Origin: Anseranas semipalmata
Taxonomy: Eukaryota > Chordata > Aves > Anseriformes > Anseranatidae
Assembly (NCBI GenBank): GCA_013399115.1
Contig: VXAA01000920.1
Coordinates: 558,323-622,322 of the forward strand
DNA: 64,000 bases
Direction of reading: 5' to 3'
Shown: positions 1 to 12,047 of the stretch, piece by piece
How the letters are laid out: each line of letters opens with the position of its first letter
How positions within the stretch are numbered: position 1 is the stretch's first letter
The notes under the pieces: model-generated
Database searches by the model: none
Told to the model about the DNA's origin: nothing
What the model saw: only the letters and a program-made list of their open reading frames with translations
Program-made: the position numbers and the translations under genes

Positions 1-3000
1 TGTGCTGTATCAAGCAGAAAACATCTTTGAACTTAACTCTGTAGACAGAGAGCTGAAACTTGTTTTGGTTTAATTTTTTAAAATGCAGGTATCAAATTTA
101 TAGATAATACAAATGGGCTTGATTGAAACTGCAGACAATACATTATGAATGTGACTTATTCATCCTCACTTTGACCTGGTGTTTTTCAAATGCATTTGGC
201 TTGGTTTAGTTACCATGAAAAAGTAGTCGAAGCAAAATTCGGAGAAAATTCAAATAAAATTCTATACTGGCTGCTGACAGCAGTGTAGTCAACAGGGAGT
301 GCTATATGTTAGTGAGATCTCCCATATAAAGACTCAATTCACACATGGAGTGAAGTATAAAACGTATTTTTTAAAGTTCCTTTTGAGCCAGCAGCAAGGT
401 AGTATCAACAGTCTGGGATAAAAGGTTACTGAGAAAAAACAATTACAAAACATTAGAAGCACCCACTTTTCCAGGATAACCACAAGATCCATTTATGTTT
501 AATCTGGTAACTATGTAACTTCTAAAGATAAGACCCTATTCAAGTTAATGGGAGAGATGGGGGAGTGAGAATGTTTGTCCACTCAACATATCAAAATAAC
601 ACCTAGAAAATGTAGTGAGCTCTTGTTTCTATGCATATGCAGTGAGGCAAAAACGTGGTAAGTACAGCGATTTCACTTCTAAAGCAAATGAAAAGTGACC
701 TAGCTTTTGTGTGCAAGACCAGTATCTTCATTTAAGACATCACACAGTAAATGATACATTGTCCACAAACATAAGTTAGTCTTAAACAAGTGAGAGCCTT
801 CCACAGGAAACCTGTCCTTACAATTTCTATGTTCATCAGATGCCAAGAGGAGAATGTTTGTCCTTCAGAAAGAACTATTGAAAAGTATTGAGAAGCTATT
901 GAAAAGCTTCAGAAGGAACTATTGGAAAGCACTGCAAAAGGGGTAAGTTTTCAGTGTCAGCTGAAACTGACTTAGAAAGTCTAATTTGTTCTCCTGGTTG
1001 AACAACGAATATGTGGTGTACGCACACATTGTGTAGGGAAAGAGTGTAAAGATGCAGATCAAGTGCTGGGTGGAAAACTCAGGAGCAGATGTCAAATGAA
1101 TAGCTCTTGAAGTTATAGTAATATTGACAAAGATATACTGCTATAATTGTAATAAACTTTTCTGCCATTTACTTAGTCAAATACTGAAGGGAAGTGAGAA
1201 AGCAAATACCGTGCACCTTGAGAACTACTTGATGGCAGATAGAAATCTTATATTTTTCATTTGATGATGAGTGGATCCTCAGAAAAATAAGATGGGTGAT
1301 GTTTCCCACAACTGATCCAGGAACATTCACTAAGATACAGGGTTATATGATACAAAACTCCTGGGCTCTGTCACGGAGTCCTACTAAGCATGAGGACCAG
1401 GAACTTTCCTGGACACTGACACTGTTGGATTGTTCTGGGGCTTCATTAGTTCCTGATGAACATTTGCATATTGATGTGTGATGCACTGAAGATGTCAAGT
1501 GTCATTGCATAGTGTTCTTGAAAATGAGACTGTTCATTACCCTGGCTTGTTCATGAAGGCTTGCAGCACAGTTTGTAAGGGTTTTGTTCCCAGTTTTACC
1601 CTATTACAATACAAGTGATTTCTCTAATTGGAATCCCTTTCCTTTAATTGAACTTAATTGTAACAGCAGTAGCTGTGGTGATCTACAGAGCTGTGCAAAG
1701 TTTAGGATACTGATTATACTTTTGGCTTTTTAGCAAAGCATCCAGATGAAGCTGGTTTTACCGTGAAAAGGGAAGAAAAAATAAAGAAATCCAGCCTTGA
1801 AATACCAAAGAAACATTCAACATTTCAAGGTCAAGTGCATATGTGGGAAGCCAGTGAAGGTTCTGCTTTTCATGCCCGTTGGCCTCTTTTATGAAATTAC
1901 TGCTTTGCATTTGCCCTCTCCTTTTGATGTCTTCCCCTCTATGTTTTGGCTGAAAGCAGGAAGTAGAGCAGTGGGTGAAAGCTCACACACACAGGAAAAA
2001 AAAAGTTAAAACATTTTCCATGGTCAGAGGGGGTTGGGGTTTGCAGAGAGGACAGACAAAAGTTTGATTTAAAATGTGGTGAATCCAAAACCAGTCGTGC
2101 CCACCTCTAGGCGTAACCAAAACAGAACAGACACATTAAGTTCAGTTCCACTGAAAACACAGACCAAGCACAAAATGGAAAAGGGCAACACAGGATGGTG
2201 AGGGCTTCAAGTGATGCGGGGAGAAAATTCCACAGGAAAGTATGAGTGTGAACATAAGCCAGCTGTGTTATTTAATGACGGGAGGCAGGTCTTCTGTGTG
2301 CTCAACATTTTATATGCTTTCTTGTAACAGCCAAGCATTCCATTCAGGCAATATTCACAGTTTGCAGAGCAACTCATATGGCTGCGGATTTTCAGTGAAA
2401 AGCCATGAAAGCAGTGCAGTTCTCGCTTTGCAATAAGCTCAGCTGTTCTTTGTTTCTTGTTTGCTTGCACTGTATGTCTCTGTTGCAGTTTCATATTCTT
2501 TTAATTTGATAGGTTCTGATTAACCACAAAACCTAAGAAATACAGCTGGAACTGACACACAGCTCATTTTGATACCTCGAATCCCCTTGACACTCAGCAG
2601 GCCTGCAGAAACTCCTACAAGAGACATCTTCTGAGTAAAAACACTGCTCGGTGACCCACAGATACTGTCCAGACTCCATACTCCTCTCTCTTCCATTTGC
2701 AACACTTAGCATGTACAAAGACCAGAAACCAAACTCATTCCCCAGCTAGGACTGGCGTCACCAAAGGCAAATCTCTGACTGTGTTGGCACTGACTTCATT
2801 TACCTGACCACCTTCCCTCTGATGCCTGATAAAGGTTTGGCTGCAGGCTGATAAGCATGTGAGAACATAAGGAAATCTCATAATTTGGGGATGTCAGGTG
2901 AATTAGTGCACATGCTTGCTTCAGTCATATTCTGTCAGTTCTGCCATAAGCCACAGGTGCCACAGCTCATTTTGTGGTGTTTAGACAGACAGAAAAGGTA

Positions 3001-3133
3001 CGACCCATCCTAGGTTACACTCAGCCATGAATGCAGTCCACACAAGGTGGATGCCATGGTAATTATAGCTTGAGTAGAAAAGAAATACTGTGTGGCTGCA
3101 AACCTCCTTTGTGTTATGACTTCTTGTTTTCAG
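1..3133. other. AT-rich non-coding DNA
   Basis: No gene, RNA gene or recognisable interspersed repeat was seen here. Open frames are short (under about 100 codons) and resemble no family I know. The only internal structure noted is the small tandem duplication at 863-932. Confidence 0.6.
863..932. repeat. partial 44 bp tandem duplication
   Basis: A unit starting CTTCAGAAAGAACTATTG at 863 recurs at 907 as CTTCAGAAGGAACTATTG, so the period is 44 bp and the second copy is incomplete (about 26 bp). An inner echo, CTATTGAAAAG, lies between them. It looks like a local slippage or duplication event. No coding role is visible. Confidence 0.6.
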
Positions 3134-3198
3134 GTGCTTGTTTCTGTGATAAACAGCTGCCCATGGGGTTGAGTTTTTCCAAAGTCATTGTTCAAAAG
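3134..3198 (+). other. exon-like 65 bp segment with splice-type borders
   Basis: The segment is preceded by a pyrimidine-rich tract ending TTCTTGTTTTCAG (3121-3133) and followed by AAAAG|GTAAGT, a near-consensus donor at 3199-3204. One plus frame is open through it, inside a 63-codon frame at 3031-3222. Both borders are good, but such pairs occur by chance in AT-rich introns, and the 21-residue product matches nothing I know. It could be a non-coding RNA exon, a pseudo-exon or coincidence. Confidence 0.15.
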
Positions 3199-3260
3199 GT
3201 AAGTCATTATTTTCAAAACTAGGCAAAAAAAAAGCATTGCAGAGTTATTATCTGCAAGAT

Positions 3261-3335
3261 GAGAGGAGTCCAGGCATTGGACTCAATGATCCTCATGGGT
3301 TCCTTCCAACTCAGGATATGCTATGATTCAATGGT
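3261..3335 (+). mobile_element. CR1 LINE, 3' tail fragment
   Basis: The piece reads GGACTCAATGATCCTCATGG, then TTCCTTCCAACTCAGGATAT, then GCTATGATTCAATG. This is the conserved 3' end of the avian CR1 non-LTR retrotransposon, where TTCCAACTC..ATATTCTATGATTCTATG is standard. Only about 75 bp remain. Heavy 5' truncation is normal for CR1. There is no poly(A), as expected for this family. Several mismatches to the usual tail suggest an old copy. Confidence 0.8.
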
Positions 3336-6300
3336 AAATACACTTTCCTCACAACAAAAAATTACCTGGTCTCTATTTGACTAATTTTGTAGCTAAGCTG
3401 GATGATGTTTAGTTCTCAGTATGTTTAGGTAACACATAGTTAAGCCCCTGAACTGTACCTCAGGAAGGCTAAGGTACACATTGAAAAGAAAAATTTATGG
3501 ACTGCATACTGGTGACAGTAAGAACATAGATACCAGAAGAAGATCTCTGATAAAGCAGCAGACACGGTACTTCAACAAGTATGCTTCTGGAGCAGTGACC
3601 CAGCCCGTACTGAGACGCAAACCAGTGACCACGAGTCGGCATTTGGCCGAGCTTGGAAACACCAAAGTCCAAGTCTGTACACGTATTGGACCATAACTGC
3701 AGCAAAACTAGTAGAAATGACTGTGTATGGAGCTGCGATGCCAATCAAAGCCTGCACAACACTTTTAATTTCTTATATATGTGATACTGCACATGCTATT
3801 ATCCTTATATGAGTCCTCAGGCACAAGGGGACATGCTGCAAGCATCTCACAGCTGGTTTAAGTGAGAAGGCCAGCCTGCAAGCTGCAGAGGTTAAGGGAG
3901 GAACCTTCCTGGGCTGGGGCATCCCCTGCCACAAGGACGTAACCGTGGGCAGGCACTCTTGCGGGCAGAGTCCAGCAGGGTTTGCAATGATGGTTTCAAG
4001 GTGTACCCACGAGCACAGTATGCAGCATTTCTCCAATTATTTTTAAATAAAATGTCAAAAGACCTTTGCCAACACAGGGGTCAGGAATAAAAAAAAAAAG
4101 CAACAGAAAATAAATCTGGGCCATGAACATCTCTCAGTAGCTGAGAGGCACGTAGAAGGTGGCTCATTCAGTTCCCAAGTTTGAGAGGAATAATCCAACC
4201 AACATTCAGGAACAGTTTTGTCTGTGTGTGTGCACATGGCATTAAAACCTGGCATGTGAAATCTGCATTTTTCTATTTAATATCATATCATCAAATTTCC
4301 ACTCTAAAAGTTACCGGATGTTGTGTGTGCCTGTCAGTGAAGAAGTATAACTGTTCTTGCATGTCGGCTGGAATGCATACATGCTGGAAACAGTAAAGAA
4401 TTGCTGAGGATCTGACAAGGTTAGGGAACTTTAACTGACCTAATTAGCTACAAAACTGCCCTCTCCCCCCTTTTATTTATTACCTTCCCAAGGACACATC
4501 ACCTCAGGGAAAGTTCTCTGATTAATAAGTTCTCCCAGCTTCAGAGATACAGAGATTGTATTTCCAGCTGAAAGCCTGAGTTACTAGGGAGGCTGGAACT
4601 GAGACTCGTTTCAGCCTGTAAATCACGGGACTATGTGCCATGGGCCAGGCTCTGTTTTGATTTGGTACAGTGTAAAGAGATTCCTATCGCAGTGTCCCAT
4701 ATAAACATCCCAAAAAAGATCACATTTCTAACCCCACAGCAAGGAGCAGATGTGATTTTCCATGATTCATTTACGGGTTAAAAAAGTCAAGAGGAGTGTT
4801 ACAAAATGTTCAGTTCAGTTCAAAAATAACTACTAGCTATACATTAAGCAACCCTCCAAATACATGATAACTTCTGGGAATGTCAACCAAAAAGAGTACA
4901 GGCTGGTTGGTAAATTGCCTCTGCGTCAAAAATAACGAGTGTGTTTGTTGAGCAAGGTCATTACAGTAGTTCAAAACTTGTGGTCGGCAGCAGCATGCTG
5001 GATGTTGCTGAGTCTGCAATTTCATGGCAATACAAATATCAACAGACTGGCCAAGTAGCGCAGAGTCAGTTTTTGTAACTGAGCACTGCAGGAGATGTTC
5101 AGAACTCTGATTTATTAGAAACTTCATCAAGAGTTGAGTTAGGATTTCCCCACATAGCCTTTTGAAGTGCAAATATGAACAAAATTATACCACATTGCAA
5201 AACCAATATGTTTTATCCAAAGCTGTGCATACGATTTTGATTTAAAAATGCATGTCTGAACACATTATTTGGAATGTTTGTTTGTTTTTTCCAGCTGGAG
5301 ATACACTCTGATCCAAGTACATCAAAAGATAAAGTAGCTTCACTAAAGTTTCTCCAGGGAAAAGACCCAGTAATTCCAACTATTGAGAGCAACTGGTAAT
5401 TAACATGAGATGAGGTATATTTGGCAGCAGCAGAGTACTTTCCTAGCTCTCTATCATATCTGTATATCTCACGGTCATTGCTGAACTTTAGTATTACAAC
5501 AACCTTACAGAAAATGGCCACATTTTGCTAGCACAGTGCATATTTTATGTATATAGGAACAGATAAAAAGTTCTCAGAAAGTTATCAAGCAATGTGTTTG
5601 GGGGATGGTGAAGGAAAATAGAATCTTCCGCTTAATTCCCTGTGCAGAAAAAGAATAGAATCTGCTCAATCACTGATTGTGAACTATTCACCCATCTGTA
5701 GCTAAGTAGTAGTAAAAATGTAGGAAGTATTACATCTAGTCAGGAATCATCACAGGAGCATCTTTATAACATCTCCACCCTTTGCTCCCTTGATTCTCTG
5801 GAAAAATCCAGAAGATACAGAAATTGAATTTTTAGATGATGTAGAATTAGACAGTGTGTTCTCTAGCTATAACTGTCTACAACAAGATTTAAAAAGAAAC
5901 AATATTATTTAGGTGAATGTCATTTCTATTGTAATCTTTGAAGTTTCTGTAGAATCCTATTCGCTTCCATTCTATTTTGACTTTTCCACAGAAGCATGCC
6001 CAACCCCAAATACCAAATACCCCTATTTCCATAAGATATATGTTCCTGATATTCATTACCACAACATCAGTGTCTCTCCTAAGTGACATTCAAGTGACTA
6101 ATATCTTTCCTTTCAGTTCCTCACTCTGCTGACTGGCTGTTACAGATTCCTCAACCACATAAGCTTATTTTAAGGGATTCTCAGATAAATGAGTACCCTG
6201 ATAAAATTTTTGTGCAAGTAGAAATCTAAGTGCAGTATGCCTTCCCCCGTGGTCTCAAACATGAGCTTTTGAAGGCTTGAGGGGTGGCAGGAAGGGCAAG

Positions 6301-8429
6301 CAGGAGACCAGAGGGAGTCTCTGTGTGCTGGTGATAGGGCTGGTAGGGATGTCTGTCCTGCTCATGGGACCTACACTCACAGCAACAGTGTACCATTGTC
6401 TATTCAGCTTGGATCATTTAGCTTATTAAGTAAAACTGCCAGGCAAGATTTGCTGTTTTTTTCTGCCAGCGTATAGAGGATAGCTCTGTCCTCGCTGAAC
6501 CACAAACAGTACCACCCAAGGCCGATGCCGAGGAAACTTGATATATAGGAAGGAAAAAATAGTGCTTCAAGGATTTTAATTTGAGGCTGAGACAAGTTTC
6601 AGGAGTATGAATTACCATTTAGTTAAGAAGGGAACAGGAAACAAAAGAACATCAATAGTTGAAACAAAAATGTCATTCTGACATTGCTATTAGTTTACGG
6701 GTTTGGGTTTGTATTTTTTTTTATTCCTTTTTAAAAGCTAAGCATGAAAGTTCTTCTTCAAACAGTCAGCCATCTGGCTCTTGCTGGATTTTAATCCGGC
6801 TCCTGAAATCTGATCTGAATTCATATAGGCTACAGTGTCCTTTGAAGTTAGCAAGCACATAAACACAAAAGCTTTATCAGTAGGGCTATTCATACGGCAG
6901 CAAGCAATTGCAGGGTAGATTCATCCAGCCACAGCCTGTCCCCACACAAAAACCATTCCCAACAAAGCATCAGTTTTGAGGATGGGTTCCCACTCCCTGA
7001 GCACACGCAGTCCCCAGTTACTCATGTGATGTGCTGGGTGCTAAATAGGAACAAGAGTGGGACTGACCCCGTGGCCTCCAGGACAAGCTGCAGGGCTTTT
7101 ACACAGACGGCTGTGGCCTCAATCACTCGTTGACTATATAGCAACAACAGTGCACAGAAGCTTTAAAAAGAGCTAAAAACAAGGTTCTTGTTGTGTTATT
7201 CAATAGCTACACAGTGCCAAGGAGCCTGGCAGGGTCTGCTTCACAAGAAGGGTCAGGTCAAACTGATCTGTGGTTTGTAATTTTAGCCCTCTGCCGGGCA
7301 CAATGTAGCAAGAGCCTCTTCTAGCTGGTTCTTCTGGGAGACCTCCTAACCACAACGTCCTTCCTACAGCCCCAGATAACAACAGTTTCTATCAGCACTA
7401 ACACAGTTCAGAATGTCTAAATAATAATATGGAGTCACATATAATAATATAGAATGTCAAAAAATGTACTATTAATCTCTGGGCTGCCCTATGCCATCAG
7501 GAAACCTGCAGGTTTCTCCTAAGTCTTCAGGCCCATTGTTAGGCAGTGGGACAACCCTCAGCTCCATTTGCCTCATCTTCGAGCTCCCACTTAGCCTGTC
7601 AGGATTGCCATCTGCTTGAAACATTCTCAGATGAAGCAATTAGCTCAACATCCTTGCTTCCATCCCCATCCCTATTTTTCCAGCTATACCACCATCTCTG
7701 GAGTTGTCACTGTATAAAGAAGAGAGTCACAACTGCATTAAACCAGAAAGCCGATTACAGCCCTGCTGTCTGAGAACAAAATTTCCTATCGTGGCTGGGC
7801 ACAGCATAATTTACACGAAATTGTGGCAGCTCCAGAATCATGTCATGTTGGGTTTTCATACTGCTTGGTCTGTCTTCTTGTATAATTGCAATTCTCCAGC
7901 AATTGCAATATGTTTCTAACATGACAGGCATTCTTATGTCTAGGTTTCTCCTGAAAACATTGTCAGCAGGTGATAACTCATGATTCATTAGTGATGTTCT
8001 GCAGTTTCACTGTTCCCATCTCAAATCACAGCCTGATTCAGCAATCTTCTACAAGGCACTTTATTATTTTGATAATATTTTCCAACTGCTTGATGGGAAA
8101 TAATAAGATCTAGTGGTTACGCATCTAAAGTTGTATTTCCTTCCAAATTACCTAAATTCAATTTCATGTCAGATATGAACTTTTCATGAAAACCCTGTCT
8201 AGCTACCTAAAATTGGATAAGCACAGCAATACCTCTTGTTAAGAGTATCACTGGAAACTGAGAAGAGCTTAGGACAACTCCAACATTCATTTTATATCTA
8301 GCTAACAAACAAATTGGTAATTATTTTTTTTAATAGATCAATAGCTTCTTTTGCCAACAAGTATGTCTCTTTGTTTTATTTGGACTATATTTCTGCCATA
8401 GACAGCATCTAAATAGTTTCCAGTCACTC
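3336..8429. other. AT-rich non-coding DNA
   Basis: About 5 kb without a supportable gene. Open frames on both strands are 60-111 codons and unrecognised. The stretch 3540-3680 has somewhat more CpG than its surroundings but no island. Palindromic AATTGCAATT-type words occur near 7883-7910. Nothing else stood out. Confidence 0.55.
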
Positions 8430-8479
8430 ACTGTAATTTTAAAACCAATATAAAGCACATCCAGCCCTGCACATGGCTT

Positions 8480-8731
8480 TTTCCCATTATTAAATGAGTT
8501 TCATATGACATGTTAACGTATTTTTCTGTTGCACGTTGAGAATTACAAGATGCACTAAAAAGAAAGTCATGTCTAGGATTAACATGAAGTTGATCAAAAG
8601 ATCTGGGAATACACTGACCTGAGCAGTTGTTCCGGGATGAACTTTGTCTCAATGACATCTCATATAATCATTTGTCTGAGACTTGAAGAGGAATTTATAA
8701 ACTTGACACGGTCAAAATATAACTCTGGAGT
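8480..8731 (-). pseudogene. possible Ty3/gypsy RNase H fragment
   Basis: The minus strand reads TPELYFDRVKFIN at 8731-8693, comparable to the (A/T)PVL.YFD...P.. motif just before gypsy RNase H. A different frame then gives SSRNNCSGQC from 8640, comparable to DAS..GLGA. SAS then follows, and ATEKYVNMSYETHLI (about 8532-8485) resembles the T..E.RYA.IE.E.LA motif. Each match is weak alone; the order and spacing among the three are right. No TDH.PL motif or integrase could be read further downstream. Confidence 0.5.
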
Positions 8732-9122
8732 TTCCTTAAAGACATTTAAATACATTTATCTGCTGAAACCAAGCCTCCCAGGTTTGTATTCAGTTTGTAG
8801 TTGAAGAAAGTAACTTCTGTATCCATGGAAGAGGCTTACCAGGCCCTTTTGACAAAGACAAAGGGGAATGGTAGATATTTTCAGCTAAACCAGATCTCTA
8901 ACCAAAGCAAATAAACAAAAAGGTGACATTTTCACACCTGTGGTTTTAGGCCCAGGCAATAGCTGTTTCAGAATAATGTTCCAATATTGTCTTTGAAGTT
9001 TTCTGGGGCCAAGTTCATTTTTTTATTCCTTATTTTCACCTTTCAGGAAAATCTTGAACTGAATCCTTCGATTTCTCAAAACCTAGCTATGAGAGAACTC
9101 TGCCCTGCAGAGATTAGATACA

Positions 9123-9176
9123 TCTGCACAATAGTGCTTTCAGGTTGCTGATTTGGGCAGCTGCATTAGGCATAAA
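9123..9176 (-). pseudogene. Ty3/gypsy connection-domain fragment
   Basis: In a third minus frame the 18 codons FMPNAAAQISNLKALLCR match the gypsy connection motif (F.PN.S..T.PLR.LL.K) that follows FLG..NYL. A degraded FFG just upstream (about 9195-9210) would be the FLG equivalent. Position and order agree with the RT pieces. Confidence 0.6.
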
Positions 9177-9234
9177 CACTCCCATATTCTGCTCCAAAGA
9201 ACTCTTGTGCCCCTTCCTGCCTGCAGGGGCAAGT

Positions 9235-9435
9235 ATGAGGTGCTAGCTTCAGCTTTATAGTGACCTACTTGTACTCTGTGGCGTGTTAATTTTTCTTCTA
9301 GGTACCTTATTTCTGCTACAGAGAATGTATGTTTTTGTTTATCTAGGATTAGTCCAGCCACTGTGGTTCTTTCCAGAGCTGCCCAGAGCCTCTGATCATG
9401 TTCTTCCGCCATGTTTGCATAGATCAAAATCTCTC
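9235..9435 (-). pseudogene. Ty3/gypsy reverse transcriptase, palm-thumb fragment
   Basis: After a one-base frame change, the minus strand reads ILIYANMAEEHDQRLWAALE, then AGLILDKQKHTFSVAEIRYL, then KLTRHRVQVG. Gypsy RTs have the same pattern: (V/A)DDILIY, then EEHD.RL..VL, then AGL.LN..KC.F, then EIRYLG and the LT..GVQ.DP motif. The catalytic aspartate pair preceding ILIY has mutated to Arg-Glu, and the Cys of KC.F is His-Thr. The enzyme would therefore be inactive even without the frameshift. Confidence 0.8.
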
Positions 9436-9626
9436 TTTAGATCATCAAGGTCTTGTTGCATTTTCTGCTGAAACTCAAGTGCCAAAGCCAACCTAAACAG
9501 GAGCTTGAAGAACCTGTGCCTTCCCAAAGGGGTCCTGAATGTCGAAACCCTCTGCTGTTTTTCTAATGGGACCTGCCAACAGCCTCCCAGTACATCCAGC
9601 GCATGAAAATGTTTAGCATCAGCCAT
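9430..9626 (-). pseudogene. Ty3/gypsy reverse transcriptase, palm fragment
   Basis: An open minus frame begins MADAKHFHALDVLGGCWQVP and continues with STFRTPLGRHRFFKLLFRLA and LEFQQKMQQDL. This follows the gypsy RT block (MADAK.FS.LDA..GFWQ.PL, TTF.TP.GRYRFLRLPFGI.SAPE.FQ..M) residue for residue. The first palm aspartate is retained in LDV, while the normally conserved GI.SAPE segment has become LALALE. The frame ends a few codons past the join with the next piece, which sits in another frame. Immediately upstream (9627-9720) the fingers motif REILPLPTKEKI can be read after one more frame change. Confidence 0.8.
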
Positions 9627-9861
9627 TTTGAAAAAAAATCTTTTCCTTTGTAGGTAGAGGTAAAATTTCCCTTTTCTTATCTATTTCTTTAAGTATTTGG
9701 AGCCTATAAATAAGCAGCTATTTCCATCTTCCCCTCCTCCTGGCCTGGTTATCTCTTCATTGGGGATATACCCAGTAATTTCAAACACTGGTGGACTACA
9801 CAACGCTTGGATTAATGTTTCTCCTTCTACTCTCTATTTGGTCATAAAGATGTAACTGTAT

Positions 9862-9923
9862 AAAAAAAAAAAAAATGCCTTGGTAGGAATTACTGGTAGG
9901 AATATGTTGTTCCTGGTAGGAAT
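9862..9923. repeat. A14 run and three copies of TGGTAGGAAT
   Basis: A 14-base A run (9862-9875) is followed by three exact copies of TGGTAGGAAT at 9881-9890, 9894-9903 and 9914-9923, with irregular spacing of 13 and 20 bp. It lies just upstream, in element orientation, of the gypsy relic. It is probably a local slippage product. Confidence 0.6.
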
Positions 9924-12047
9924 AATGTCAAATATTACAGTTAGCTCCTCCTCCCTGCAAGGACTGGTTTGAGTGAGAGAAAGAGGTCAAGTCCAGACTA
10001 AGGGGCGCACAAATGCTTCTGAGCTGTTGGCTGCAGCCAAACAATGACTTCATTTTAGGTGAAGTTCAAATGCACACTAGGCCCTCCACTCTCTCAAGCA
10101 CTGTCAGCTCTCTGGTTTCACAGCAAGGCCACCTGGACACACATGCTGAACCAGAGCTGCAGGACACAGAAGGGAATTCATCTGTGGAAGGAGACAGCAA
10201 GCCCAATATCAAAGGGAATTTAAACCAGTTCATTTCTGAGGTTTTGCCTTAAGGGAGACAAGCACTCTTGAATTAGGGTTGTGAGAGTACTGAGGTTTGC
10301 CATGTTTTAAGAGTGATTTGCCTTTTTCCTTCCCATATCTCAACCAGTACTGGAAGTTTTGTGCTGGTGACTCAGCACATCTACAAGGCACTTGAGGCCT
10401 TCAAGATGTGACCAGACCATTGAGGGAGAGGTTTTAAAGTAGTTTTAGAAGGAAAAGAGATGAACTCTGATCCATTGCAAGATCCAAAAATCAGTGCTGA
10501 TTTGAAAATGCTCACCGGCATTGAAGGCAAACTACAGCCATTTATGGCAAAGCTGAGAAGACCCTTTCCAGTGCCTTTTCCCACGAGGAAAAAAGTTTTG
10601 AGGTGGAAAAAAAAAAAACACCTGTGGTGCCAGACATCCTAGGAAGAGAGGTCCTGCTCTTTGCTGCATACCAAACAAATACCACACCAGCCCCCTTCCA
10701 CTATGTGTCACCCTGTCATCATCCTGATGAGGCTGGAGATGATGGGATCATTCATGTTTTTAATGCAGCCTGGCCACATGGCTCTCCCAGTCCCAGAGGA
10801 CGTGTCTTCCACCAGTGATGTGACTCTGTAGCCACACATGAGGCGGAGCAGAGGTCCTGAGCCTGCAGGCCAGGGCTGGCCTTGAGGTGCACTGGGAGAG
10901 ATGGGAGGACGAGCTGTCTGCCAGCCCCACAGCTCACAGCCCAGTGGCAGCAGCCTTTCGCCTGCCTTTTCCATGGAAAGACTGGGACATAAGACATTTT
11001 TGCTCAGGATGTAGATCCTGCCTCTTTTTTTACACATCCCCTAACATTATACGGAGCCGCAGCCCAAGCTGTGGATTTGCACCATGTGAGCCAGAGAATT
11101 CTATGTAGGGATGCAAGATAGTTTATGGTATTTCTGGATTTTGATGGAAGGCTCAGCTGTTATACAAACGTAGCCAATATTTCTCAGCTGTTGGCCCTCC
11201 AGGCCGTGGAAAATATCCTGAGCTGTGTTTGTGGGGAGTTCAGCATGAAAAGGGTCTCTGTGTGAGCCAAGGCTTCAGGACAGTACTATAACAAACAAAG
11301 AACCAGACAGCAATCACAGTGTGTTAAGGCATTTTCCTCTCCACTACGAGAAACGTGTGTGCTTTGTGATGGTAAAAATCAATTGTTACAAGACTAGAAA
11401 TATGAGAGTTGCCCACAGAACCATCGTGCAGGGGTGGGGAGGAAGGAGCTGCTCCTTTCTCCAGTGAGGCAGAGAACTTTGCATCCCGTGTGCCTCCCTG
11501 GTCATTTATAAAAGCTTTGTGTAAACAGAACCATCAGATTTTCTGATAAACTCCACTAAAAAATATTTCTTCCTTTTCTGTATTTGTTGTAAGGAGGTAT
11601 GAGCTCCCCTGAGCAATTTGTGTTACCAAGAAATAGAAGCTGTTTACAGGTATGTAAAACTTTATGTAAAATACCCATCAAGCCCAGCCACAGTCCTGGT
11701 CACTGGTATATAACAAATTCTACTCTTTTGCCTGAAAAGCATTTCATATTTGTGTGAATTCCCAAAGGCAGGCCATGAATAATGTTAGACAGTGAAGCCA
11801 GGTGCAGAGTTTTCTTCTTGGAGATACTTCAGAGTGGGTCTTACCATTACAAGAGTATGTTGCCAATTACTGTGTTTCAGTCTCTAGGTAAGGACATGGT
11901 CATAGCTCAGTCACTCCAGTAACTCCCCAGAAAGCGCCATAAGCAAACATTTGCTAGACATGGCCCATAATGTTGGCAAAACAAGCAGAAGTGAAAGGAG
12001 ACAAACATCAATGTTTCATTTTCTTTTTCTTTCCCACTAGCGACTGT

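Larger units (their letters stand above)
8430..9725 (-). mobile_element. decayed Ty3/gypsy retrotransposon pol relic
   Basis: Read on the minus strand, this interval contains pieces of a Ty3/gypsy (Metaviridae) Pol in canonical order. They are the fingers motif (PLPT near 9650-9661), the reverse-transcriptase palm (9626-9430), the palm-thumb piece (9435-9235), the connection piece (9176-9123), and an RNase H-like piece (about 8731-8480). Each piece is in a different frame or interrupted by stops, so the element is long dead. Protease, gag, integrase, LTRs and primer-binding site were not found on either side. Spacing between connection and RNase H is roughly 300 bp longer than in intact elements, suggesting an insertion. 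Ty3/gypsy elements are very rare in bird genomes outside domesticated gag-derived genes, so this is probably an old vertebrate lineage relic. The RT assignment is strong; the RNase H end is less certain. Confidence 0.75.
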
